Source of the DNA: Enchytraeus crypticus
Taxonomy: Eukaryota > Annelida > Clitellata > Enchytraeida > Enchytraeidae
NCBI GenBank assembly: GCA_905160935.1
Contig: CAJHZI010000433.1
Span: 186,001-250,000, forward strand
Direction: 5' to 3'
DNA: 64,000 bases
Position numbers and translations under genes: made by a program. This document shows positions 44,440-56,800 of this stretch, piece after piece. Positions within the stretch are counted from its first letter, which is position 1. The number at the start of each line of letters is the position of its first letter. A model generated the notes under the pieces. It was given only the letters and a program-made list of their open reading frames with translations. It had not been told where the DNA came from and searched no databases.

Positions 44440-44700
44440 CTTTCTCGCTCTCTCTTATTTAACTGCCTACTGGCAGGTCCATGGTATATAACGCCTCCTC
44501 TCTTCTCTGTCTTCCACCTTCCTCTTCATTTCCACATATGAGTGGGTCTTTAAGTCATCTAACATACCTAATCTCGGCCTGCCTCTGCCTCTTTTGCCTT
44601 CCATTCTACCTTCTATGACCTCTATTAATAGACCTTCCCCCCTTAGAATGTGTTCTATCCAACTCTTCTTCCTAGTTCTTAATTCATTTCTTATTTCTAA
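44440..44700 (-). repeat. LINE 3'-end fragment
   Basis: The minus strand encodes WIEHILRGEGLLIEVIEGRM then KRGRGRPRLGMLDDL, the end of a LINE ORF, followed by CCTGCCAGTAGGCAGT. Sister copy at 18,410-18,680. Confidence 0.7.
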
Positions 44701-45558
44701 TTTTTTCTATTTCTTATTTCTTATGGTTGCTATGTTTGCTAATTTGATGTTATGGTTGCTGTGCTTGTCAATTGATGTTATTGTTTTTTGTCAAGAATTA
44801 AAAAATAATAATTTAATATAAATAAAAATAGCTTGGAATAATATGGCTTCTGAGGTGCTTCTCTTTGCCTTCCTCGGTTATTGCTCAGTCGCTTCATATG
44901 ACACAACAATTTACGGTTTTTCTAATTGTCATTGATCTGATCTCATTTCGAGGAGTGATTCAATAAAAAAGTTTGTTCCTTCGCAATGACAATATCAAGC
45001 ATTACAGAGTTAAGCCGATGAGCAAAATGCTAACTAGCTGTTATTCTGTCATTTATGATAGCATAAATTACTATGAAACAAGACCGATATTAAGTCTATT
45101 AAATGTTGCATCTCTGTTGAAGAGATATACTATACTGTAGTCAAAAACAATTTACAGACAATAATAATACTATATAGATGGATTTTTATGTTGCTGTATC
45201 TTGCTCTCTGCTAAAATACTATTTGAATACCAATTGATTCCAGCAGACCATTTTTTGTTGTATTTCTCAAACACTTTACTGACTGTCTGCCTTTTTATGC
45301 ATTTTTATCTAGGTTTGCTACATGGTCTCATTAAAATGTTCTAGTATTTCATTTAAGGCTATTTTAATAAGTCTATCAGTCAAAATGAAATTTGAGCTTA
45401 ACATAGTCCATAGTCAAAAGTAATCTATTGTTGTAGAAATATATAGGAATACGCCTATTAGATAAGATAATTACTATTTATATTTGATGTTCTGTGTATT
45501 CCTTTAGATCAACTATATGGAGATGTTAACGTAGAGCTAAAAACTAAGTTAATTGAAG
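44701..45558. other. Upstream flank of huntingtin
   Basis: AT-rich. Contains one dispersed repeat piece (44,985-45,030) and no CpG-rich promoter. The 5' UTR probably includes DNA near 45,500-45,558; an untranslated upstream exon cannot be excluded. Confidence 0.5.
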
Positions 45559-45653
45559 ATGACAAGTATAGAGAAATTAGTAAGAGCTGTGGAGGCTCTA
45601 AAAGTCTTTCCAGCGACTTCTGTCCCATTACCAGAAGACACTAATCTTGCCAA
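45559..45653 (+). CDS. HTT: HTT exon 1, N17-like helix without polyQ
   Basis: ATGACAAGTATAGAG to AA|GTGAGC. Encodes [20 protein letters not shown] and [11 protein letters not shown]. The preceding TAGTTAATTGAAG provides in-frame stops upstream, fixing the start. Confidence 0.92.
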
Positions 45654-48600
45654 GTGAGCAGTTGTTTTATTTTAATTTCTATGATTAGCATAAATTAATT
45701 AAAAATTTAAATTATAGACTTTAGATTAGTTTGTGCAGAAGGCTGCCAGTCCGCTATGTAATGTTTTGATATTTGATCATGCTGGAGCCATAACGCTGCA
45801 AATTGTTGAATTTCTTGTCCCATGGTACCCTGTGCAACTGCGGCAGTACTCTTTTTATTGCAAATTTTAAGAGAGTGTTAATATTTTTGTAATACAAACT
45901 TGTGGAAATATTTGTAATCCCTGATGGTCTTAACATGGAGACAGAGCAGATAAGTCTTTTGTTTATTTTATAGCTAAATATGTCAGTGTAAAAGTGTATT
46001 GGTTTTACCATATCTAATATATAATATATACTAACTAACTATACATGTATGTGCTTTATCTAGTGAAATTTGTGCATGCAGTGACACTTAGATGCCCGAA
46101 TAGATAAGATGCGTTCCTGAAAGCAGGAGGTCATTGGTTTGAATCTCATCTGGACCATCTCTACAGTAAACCTTGGTTTTACAGAAAAAGTTTAACTAAT
46201 TTGACAACTTTTTATCATGGTAAGGATGATAAGGATATGTATTGATTTACTGCTACAGGCTGGCAGGAGGAATCGCTGGAGGTGTGGGGATGACCAAGAA
46301 AGAAGTCATGCCGAGCAAGAAAGATAAAATGATGAACTGTAACCTCGTTACAGATTGCGTCTGCTCCCAAGCTGTTAGGTGCGTAAAACAACAAAATATG
46401 TAACATATTCTTTAAGCAATATTGTTAAGCAATATACATACATTTGTTTTAGAATTTATATTTAACTTTTTGTTTGGATTTTCGGCTAACTTAGTTTAAA
46501 CAGTAATTTCAAAAATTATTTGAATTTTTAAAATTCTATTTGATTATGATTTTAATGGTTGAAAATTTCTGCATTGAAATAATGCCTTTAGTGGGGATTT
46601 CCATTTCCTCTTCTTTTGTTGCCTAATACATTAAACTTAACTTTGAGCTAAATTTATTTAAGCACTTATATGTCATTAAATGTAATATATACAATATGTA
46701 GAAAATTTTATGAAGCATGTAAATTGAAAAATGACATCATTGGATTGTCGAATATTTTATCTCCTATTTTATTAATGGTAAATATTTGAAATAACTTAAT
46801 TGATATTACAAATTTAACAGTTACTTTTTTGTTTCAAACTGTAATTCTAATCAGTTTAAAATTATCTATAGTTAGTGTGTATTTATTTTCTATCAAAATG
46901 ACTATTTATTATAATTTAATTTGATCCTATCGACTTTATAGCCTTATTCTCTTTAGAAATATTGAAATTGATTTTATTTCTCAGAAATTCGCCAGATTTT
47001 CCCAAGTTTCTTGGAATAGCGGTGGAGACTTTTCTGCTGCTGTGTGACGATGAGGACAGCAATGTTAAGATAGTGGCAGACGAATGCTTGAACAGGACTA
47101 TCAGGGTATTTATATGCATCTAAATAAGTAAAAATAAACACACGCTATAGTGAAATGATCAACTATGTTGATATCTATCACTTTTTAATAGCACATGTTT
47201 AAACCGTTAGGCAATTTAGATCATTTTCCGTATAACCAGTCCAGTGAATGTCCGAGATTTTACTCTCAGATCAGCGCGGCTGGGATTCGAACCCACGAGG
47301 GTTTAGTTTAATTCACCTCAGGATCTGTATTTTAAAACTTGATGATGTTACTCCTACTCTGTTAAGACATCCGTGCGATATTAAATATCTCCTGCTCCTG
47401 CACATAAACAAAATCACATGTGCAAGTGCATGCTCATCTCATGTGTACACATACATATGCATGAAGACATACTAAACAGATGCACATAGGTACGCATACT
47501 TGCTGCTCACGTTTATGCGCGTACTTACTTCATATGTACAACATATGTACACATATGCGCATACTAATTTCACATGTTCTCAATTCACATACGTACTCAT
47601 ACATACTGGATGTCTACACATTGTAGTATTATATGTACCAGTAAATAGTATTTGCTAATAAATATATACCTCATGAATACTGCACATACTTATACTGGTT
47701 TAATTATGTGTTAGTCTCTTTCGTTCATAGAGCATTAATTGAAGCAGAATGATGTAGTAGCATCAAGTAATCATTGGTGGTGTTTTCCATTAGTACAGTC
47801 TGTAAACTTAAATAACTTTTAACTTTTTTGATATATCCAACCAGAAACTCTGAAGTGAAGAGTAAACGATGCCGCTAATAGAGTTAGGTGTATTGAAGCA
47901 AATGTAGCTCAAATTTCAGACTTAAAGAAGTGTTGTCACTTTGGTTGTGGTCACAATAATATATAGTTAATGTTATAAATTATAGCCTCTACTGGTAAAA
48001 GTACTGAACTGTAAAGTTGTATGAAAGGTCCGTTTTGATCCTACAGTCGCTATTTACTTTATGATCTGCATTAATATGCCTAAATATTATAAATCACTGT
48101 ACTAATTATAATTATAACTGATCTCTTGTAGACTTTAATGGAATCAAATCTTGGCAGACTTCAGATTGAACTGTATAAGGAGTTAAAGAAGAATGGACCT
48201 TCTAGAAGCTTGAGAGCAGCCTTATGGAGATTTGCTGAGTTGTCTCATCTCATTAGACCTCAAAAGTGCAGGTAATATGTTAGCATGATATTTGTTTTAT
48301 TTTGATAGCAATTATTTAATTTGTTTTGTTTTGATTAATATACTGTACAAACTTGCTAAATTACTATCTTATATTATTATAGCAGCTTATTATTTGAAAT
48401 GCTATATATTCTATTGTAGTATCCCCCGAGTTTTGCGAAAATTTGCAAAGACTTTCTTTTTCATTTTGAACATCTGAAAAATATGCATGTTTCATAAAAC
48501 TCGATGCTCAGGTGGATATGCTCAGAGCTAAGTTGTCGAAGCTGTAGAAGCTGTTTTATAGTTCAATGAAATCAACGGGTAGCTTAAATTTCATAATTAA

Positions 48601-49073
48601 GAAGTTGTGGCCACATTGTTTTGCTCTTTCATAAGGCACTCGACTCTGATTACTTTTTCATTAAAATGCGACAGATCAAATATTGCTATTCTGTTTGTAT
48701 AAATTGTAGTTTACTTATCTGATATCTTGCCTATTTGTTTGTACTTGCCATGCATAGTTAATCTGCTGCATTGCTTTTTTGCTTGTACAGACCTTAATAG
48801 TTAATCTGCTTCATTGCTTCTGTGTTTGTGCAGACCATACATAGTTAATCTGCTTCATTTCTTTTTTGTCTGTACGGACCATATATAGTTAATCTGCTTC
48901 ATTGCTTCTATGTTTGTACGGATTATTCATAGTTAATCTGCTTCATTGCTTCAATATTTATATGATCCATACATGGTTAATCTGCGTTATTGCTTTTGTG
49001 TCTGTGCAGACCATACATAGTTAATCTGCTTCATTGCTTCTATGTTTGTGTAGACTATACATAGACATATATA

Positions 49074-49116
<43 letters not shown>

Positions 49117-52100
49117 TATATATTATTATAAATTATTTATATTATATAAATATATAATATATATATATATATATAAATATACATATATATATATTGAATG
49201 TCTTAATAGCGTAGGGGTAACGTCATGAAATTTTAAATAACAGATCCTGAGGTGAATGGAATCCTCGTGGGTTCGAATCCCAGCCGCGCTGACCTGAGAG
49301 TAGAATCTCAGACATTCACTGGACTGGTTACACGGAAAATGGAATAAAATGCCTAACGGTTTAAACATGTGGTATTAAAAAGTGATAGATATCAACATAA
49401 TTGATGATTTCACTATAATGCGTGTTTACATAGTTAATTTGCTTCATTGCTTCTGTGTTTGTACGGACCATACTTAGTTAATCTGTGTCATTGCTTCTGT
49501 GTTTGTGCAGACCATACATAGTTAATCTGCTTCATTACTCTGTGTTTGTGCAGACCATACATAGTTAATCTGCTACCCTGCCTCACTCGTATCTGTCACC
49601 GTCCCGAGGAGTTGGTTCAGGATGCTCTTGCTGCAGCCATGCACAAGCTCTGCCCGGTGCTGCTCGGTTTCACAACTGACATAGAAGCCAAGGTAACTTC
49701 ATCTCATCAGATGCCCACTTGTTTTTGTATAATATCATACAAAATGCTGTTTTTTTAATTTGAGTTGGGTCAATATATGAGACCATCAATGATCCATTAT
49801 GGCTTCTAAGAGTGAATTCTGTGAAAAACAAAGAGTATTTGTTTGGGATGAAGAGAATCATCTGTAACATTAGAGATATTTAGTTGAGCTTTAGTAGTTA
49901 AAATTACTAATTTATTGCCATAGTTCTTTAATATTCACTCATTTAGTGCTCTAGTTCACTGTGTTACTTTATTTGCCATTTCTGCTGTGAAGTAATTTAT
50001 TTCCTTCAATGAATTATTATGTGTAATTAATGATTTGAGGCATTTGAATATATCATCAAACTATAAACTTGATGTTACATTTATAATTTTATATGACCGA
50101 TATCTGGTTTTGATAGATGTTACTTAAGGCTTTCCTGCCGAACACAAAATCCACATCAGCCGTGAACAGAAGAACAGCTGCATCCTGTCTAACTCTGATA
50201 TGTCAGCATTCCAGAAAACCTGTTACTTTCTCTCTCTGGCTGCTCAATGTTCTCCTAGGTATGTCACCTATATCGTCCACTCCTTCATCCTGCCAAGTAG
50301 TCTATCCGTCGATATATAAATCATTTAAACAATGAGCCAAGCAATCTATCCGTCGATATATAAATCATTTAAACAATTAGATTAGCCAAGCAATCTATCG
50401 GTTGATATATAAATAAATTAAACAATTAGATTAGCCAAGCAATCTATCGGTTGATATATAAATAAATTAAACGATCAGCTAAGCAATCTACTGGTGTATA
50501 TAATAATCAATCAAAGAATCAGGCAATCTTTCAGTCGATATATAAATCAATTAAACTTTCAAGCAAGCAATGTATCGGTCGATATCTAAATCAATGAAAA
50601 CTGTCAATTATCTTAGTGTAAACTGAGTGAATCTATCAATATTTAACTCGATGAATCTGTCAAGGAACTGTTGGTATCTTATTTATGTGATTGACTAGCT
50701 ATCAACAAATTTAAATTAATCCTCAGTTGATAATTAGTTAAGAAGAACTGCATGACTCTATCTAATTCATAATTGTCAATAGGTAGAAAATCTCTGTATA
50801 GTTGTATGATTGTTACATATCACTGTAAATAAATTAAAAAGTAATCTCTTTTTGGATCTTTTATAATCCTTGATAGGGTTAGCTTAAATAGAGAATTGAT
50901 AGATATCATAAGGAATAGAAAGAAGAGCTGGATGGGTCATGTACTGAGAGGTAATATTATAATTTACTGAAAGAGCTAACTAAGGGAAGAAAGGAAGGAA
51001 AAAAGGTTATATATTGAAGACCGAGATGTGGGATGTTTAATGATATGATAACTACTTCATATGTTGATATGAAGAGAAAGGCAGAGGATAGAAATATGTG
51101 GAGAAGTTATATGCCATGGACTTGCCCATAGGTAGTGCACTGAGAGAGATAATCCTCGAATGATTTGCTGTACTCTGCTTTGTTGCATATTCTGCAGATA
51201 ACTTAGTACCGCTGGAGGAGACCACTGACACTGCGACAATACTGGGAGTGTTGCTGTCACTAAGGCATCTCATAGGGCTTCTGTTTGATGTAAAGATGCT
51301 GGAGGCTGTGTCGTCTAGTGGCAGAAGACTTAAAGGAAGCTTTGGATCTAAGTTTGCCGAGGCTGATGTTAAGCTCAGTGTCAGGCAGATGATAAGGGTA
51401 TTTATGAATAGTTGTTTATTTAGCACATGACACAATTATGTACTTTTTACCTGATATGGAGAAATTATGCGTTTAAACAGGTAATATTTAACATTTTGAG
51501 GAGTGAAATCCAAATAAATGCTGGATTTATGTTTACTTAGAGAAATCTCATATGGAACAAATGCTTTGTTGATGAACAACTTAGACAAATCAAAACCTTG
51601 TCAGTGATTAGTTGTTATTTAAATTTCGTTGGTACTTAGAACTAACATTTTTCTCGGATCAATTATTATGGTGATGCAAATGTAATATCGATATTCTTAC
51701 TGTTGTTGTTGTTATAGATATTGGAGGTGCTACTGTACTACACGAGTCACTCTGATCACAACGTGGTAACAGCGTCATTGGAAGCCCTGCATCAGCTGCT
51801 CAAGCACGCACCACAATCGCTCATCTCTACCCTCTCTACACGCGCTGGGGTCGGCAGAATGAACATTCACGAGAAACTTGAACCTACGCAGAAATCTGAT
51901 GGTAAGTTGTTGAGAAGTCTGATGATATGTTGTTGTAAAGTCTGATGATGTGCTGTAGGTTATTCTGATGGTAACTTGTAGAGAATCTGATGGTAAGTTG
52001 TAGAGAATCTGATGGTAAGTTATAGAGAAGTCTGATGGTAAGTTGTAGAGAAGTCTGATGAAATGTTGTAGAGAAGTCTGATGATATGTTGTTGTAAAGT

Positions 52101-52955
52101 CTGATGATGTGTTGCAGGGAATTCTGATGGTAAGTTGTAGAGACGTCTAGTCTAATGGTAAGTTGTAGAGAAGTCTGATGATAAGTTGTACAAAAATTCT
52201 GAGTGTAAGTTGTAGAGAAATCTGAGGGTAAGTTGTAGAGAATTCTGATGGTAAGTTGTAGAGAATCTGATGGTAAGTTGTAGAGAAGTCTGATGGTAAG
52301 TTGTTGTAAAGTCTGATGATGTGTTGTAGGGAATTCTGATGGTAAGTTGTAGAGAAGTCTAGTCTAATGGTAAGTTGTAGAGAAGTCTGATGGTAAGTTG
52401 TATAAAATTTTGAGTGTAAGTTGTAGAGAAATCTAAGGGTAAGTTGTAGAGAATTCTGATGGTAAGTTGAAGAGAATTCTGATGGTAAATTGTACAGAAT
52501 TCTGAGAGTTAGTTGTAGAGAAATCTGATGGTATGTTGTAGAGAAGTCTAGTCTAATGGTAAGTTGTAGAGAAATATGAGGGTAAGTTGTAGAGAATTCT
52601 GAGAGTTAGTTGTAGAGAAGTCTGATGGTAAGTTGTAGAGAAATCTGAGGGTATTTTGTAGAGAAATTTGATTGTCAGCTGTAGAGATGCAGAGAAATAA
52701 TTGATTGGTAAATTGTAGAGTAGTTTGAGGATATGTTTTAGAGAAATATGATGGTAGATTGTAGATAGATCTGAGGGTGAGTTGTCATGAAGTCAGAGGG
52801 TGTATATAAGCTATATACTGTTTTTGGGCAGTATACATTTGACTTCCGTTAACAAAGATAGGGAATTTATGATAGAAATGTTGTTAAATATCTGATATTT
52901 AATATGTGGGGACGTCCCTGACATCATCCCTCTATGAGGAAGCTGACGTTAAACC

Positions 52956-52994
<39 letters not shown>

Positions 52995-53222
52995 AGATAA
53001 AAAAGACTTTATTTAATTAAAAGAAAGATGAAAAATATTTAAAGTAGTTCCTCTACGCTCTGGGAGGCCGCATTCGCCAATGTGTCACGAATGCATACAG
53101 CATATAAACGCTGGAGTGCGATAGATAGGCGCTGCCATAGAAAGGCTTTTTCACGTTGATCGCCTGTAATGGCACTGGTTCTCCTGCCCAATTCGTTAAT
53201 GAAGTCAGACGCGGCATTATTA

Positions 53223-53257
<35 letters not shown>

Positions 53258-53819
53258 TTATTATTATTATTATTATTGAACTGTTTTAGGCAGTACACGC
53301 CTGCCCTCAGTTGACGATGATGGTGGTATGGCAGCTGACGAAGAAGAGGTCGACGTGAGCACATCAGAATCTGATGACGTCATGCAGATATACACGGACA
53401 CGGAGGGTAGTGTGCGTGGAGACATCGATGACTCACTGCCGGCTCTTACTCTTGATCTCGACGAGGAGATTCCTGCACCGAGTGCCGAGGAGGGAGGCGA
53501 TGTAACCGATCAGCTGACCGACGAAACAGTTGAGCGACTGGTAACGGGAGCGGAGTATTCCGCCGTTGATATAGCAGAGACCGGTGTTCTCTCTCCCAGC
53601 AGCAGCAACGACACGCTGTCGTCAGCGGCTGTGTCGAAGACTGCGACTGGAGGTGGGCTGACTGTGCAGGCGACGAGGAAGAGTTTGAGCGTTAACACTG
53701 GAGACAGAATGAGCGTAGAATCGGAGGAGAGTAGCGAGGAAATAGCTGAGGTCAGCGATGCTTCGCCGCTGTCATCTCCGATACGGGATGGGGAGATCGG
53801 TAGGCCTACTGAAGTTTAT

Positions 53820-53869
<50 letters not shown>

Positions 53870-56800
53870 GGTTTAACGTCCGTTTCCTCATACAAGGATG
53901 ATGTCAGGGACATCCCCCATCAATGTCACCACAAATCGATTCACCCCAAATGATCTGAAAAAACATTTGCTGAAGAGAAAGAAAAAGATTCTAAACGGTG
54001 CCGGTCCGGCGATAACAAAAATAGTCAGGCAAGATGAAAAATGTAGATGACATCATCCCTGGATGAGGAAACTTGTGCTGCTTTCTGTTGTTAACCGGTA
54101 TATATTCTGAGTTAGGTGAATTGAACAAGTAATAAATTTCTTGAATATGAGTCATTTTGGTTAGGAAGTCCTATTGTAAATCTGCCCATAATAGCAAAGA
54201 ATGAACTTTTTTGTATTAGAATAAAAATGGTGTTGTATCGTGTTCATTTGCAATCTTTTCTCTTTTGGTTATAATATATGTTGTATTGTTTAGCAATATG
54301 TTGATTGATTCGTGATATATGTAACCTACATGCCTGTTGTCCGATATACTTGTACATGTAATTAATATACATGTATGGTATATCGCGATGCATCATGTAT
54401 TTTATTACTTCTTATATATTTAGCAGATTCATAGGTGGGATATGTTGTATTATGGTGCATTATGAACTTTTTAATTTATTATATTTATAAATTATATATA
54501 TATATTTTGTTCATGTGGCTACACACATACCGCATATGTTAGAGTTCCTTGCTTAGATTCTGTTTTTGGTGTTTTTGGTATTGCCTTCTTGCTTTCCATG
54601 GTTATTAGTAATCATTGACTTTAGAAGCGCACTGAGGGCTGCCTGCGCTTATTTAAGAATAAACTATCAACATCCTAGGGAACTTGCTTTCATTCCAATC
54701 TGTCAACAATCGGTCTACTAAGGGCGTCGGTCGCCCATCTTAGTACTGACCAGGCCCGACGTAGCTTAACTTCGTTCATCGACACGCAACTAAATCTACA
54801 TGCCTTTAATGTGTGACTGCGTGTAATGTGCTATGCAGGTAGCCTGGACGACAATGAAGTGCCGCTGGTGTATATAGTGCGACTTCTCTGCAGCAGATTC
54901 CTATTGACGGGCTATCAGAACGGTTTAATATCTGACAACCGGGTTAGAGTGAGCGTGAAGGCTCTGTCTCTCAGCTGCATTGGCTGTATTCTCGATGTCT
55001 ATCCTAAAGCGTTCCTCAGGAAACTACACAAAACCAGCGCTGAGCATGGTCAGTCCTTGCTAGGCTTGTCCATCTATAATCGAAAATATTCGTTTATTGC
55101 AATGTTAATTCTACAACATGTCTCACTTTAGTCCTCGTACAATTTACAATTCATTACACATATTACTTCTCTGCACATAGTTACGTAATTATAGAATTTA
55201 CTATAAAATTCTTTGAATATAGTTGACTCTTATGTAAATTGTAAACATATAAATTTAATTTTCTTTCTGCAACCCACTCGTTGAAATGGACTTCTTAAAT
55301 AATTATGGAAAGAAACAAAAATGTTTTATCGAGAGTTTTCAACATAATCTCTTATGACTTACAATAATTAAATAACAATGAGTAGTAAATGCAATTGTTT
55401 CAACAAAAGCTGTATTGACAAAATGGAAATAAATATCAATTAATAACTGCTAGTTTTTCGACATAGTCTCAAATGGCATAAAATAAATAAATATCAAATC
55501 AAATCATTAATAAATGCTAGTTTTTCTACTTAATCTCTAAAGACATAAAGTAAATAAATATCAAATAGTTAATAAATGCTAGTTTTTCAACATAATCTCT
55601 AATGACATTATGCTGGTTGCTAGGTGTTTGACATAATTTCTCTTGGAATGAATGCTAGTTTTTCAACATAATCTCTAATGACATTATGCTAGTTGCTAGT
55701 TTTTCGACACAATCTCTAACAGATAAGGTCATTGGTTGTCTGCAGGAGATCTGCAGGACATGAAGGACGTGCTGTTGTTTGTCAACCACTCTGATCAGCA
55801 GCTGAAGGGCAACACATGCATTCTGATTGGTCACCTCATCAGAGCCGCGCTGATCGAGGGCAGGGGTTGTCTCCAGCAGTGGACGAGGACTGAGCTAGAG
55901 CACGGTAGTATGACTCGTTGTATTACTATAGTATACTGGACGATATGTTGTCATTGACGATGTGCTTGATATTGTCATTGACGATGTGTTGGATTTTGTC
56001 ATTGACGATGTGCTGAATGTTATCATTGACGATGTGCTGGATGTTGTCATTGACGACAGCTTAGTTCTATTAGTAGTTGATGTTGTTGTATGTTTGACTA
56101 TATTGTCGTGCTTGCCTATGTGGAGAATTCATGGAAGGGAAGGTAGAATTTAATTAGTTGCATTAATATGTGCCATGGAATTGCCGGCACGCTACACACT
56201 TGCGGGTAGAAAGAAAATGGAGAGAGAGAGAGATGAGTTGGGAAGCGCAAGTATAAGTAGTGGAATGAATTTCTTGTGTGTGTCATGTTGTGAGCTAATT
56301 TAAACGTGCATTATACCTTGATGATATGTGTAAATTTTAATCCCAAATGTTGAAATCAGGTGGCAGTTCAATCAATTATTCATTTTACCAGTCCGATGAA
56401 TGTTTAGAATTTTACTCTCTGATCAGCTCTACTGGAAAAGAAACCTACGAGATAAGTTTATTTCTAGAAAGATTATTTAAACTTCTAAGGTATAACCTGA
56501 CACTCTTCACACTGTGCCATTGTTACTATCAATCTTAGAATTTATTATATCACACTTCGAAGTTCATTACCATTGAAAGCCGTATTGTTGTTGCTTTTTG
56601 TTGTAGACGTGTGCACTCTAGAGGACCTGATAACACCGCTGTTGTCAACATTAGAGGATGAGTCATCAGTGGCGGCTAGATGTGCAGTGGTAGCACTGCA
56701 GCTGTGTCTGTCTGCTGTTCTAGAGAGTGATCAGAGTCATCTGGCGGTGAGACTTCTTATTGCTCTGCTGCGGGTCAGCAACAACAGCTACTGGCTGGTC

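Larger units (their letters stand above)
48740..49585 (+). repeat. About 44-bp array containing the exon 5 splice acceptor
   Basis: Unit: ACCATACATAGTTAATCTGC, TTCATTGCTTCTGTG, TTTGTGCAG. The last CAG|ACCATACATAGTTAATCTGC is the real start of exon 5 (49,554). About ten copies, with CAG|ACC or TAC|GGACC variants. The array is interrupted at about 49,065-49,427 by (TA)n plus a SINE. Confidence 0.9.

Noticed and set aside
53053-53364. Minus-strand frame opposite huntingtin exon 9
   Set aside because: Runs through a (TTA)n microsatellite and antisense of a well-supported exon.
54700-54805. Possible functional 5S rRNA gene
   Set aside because: Only the 3' half is present and it is embedded in repeat DNA.
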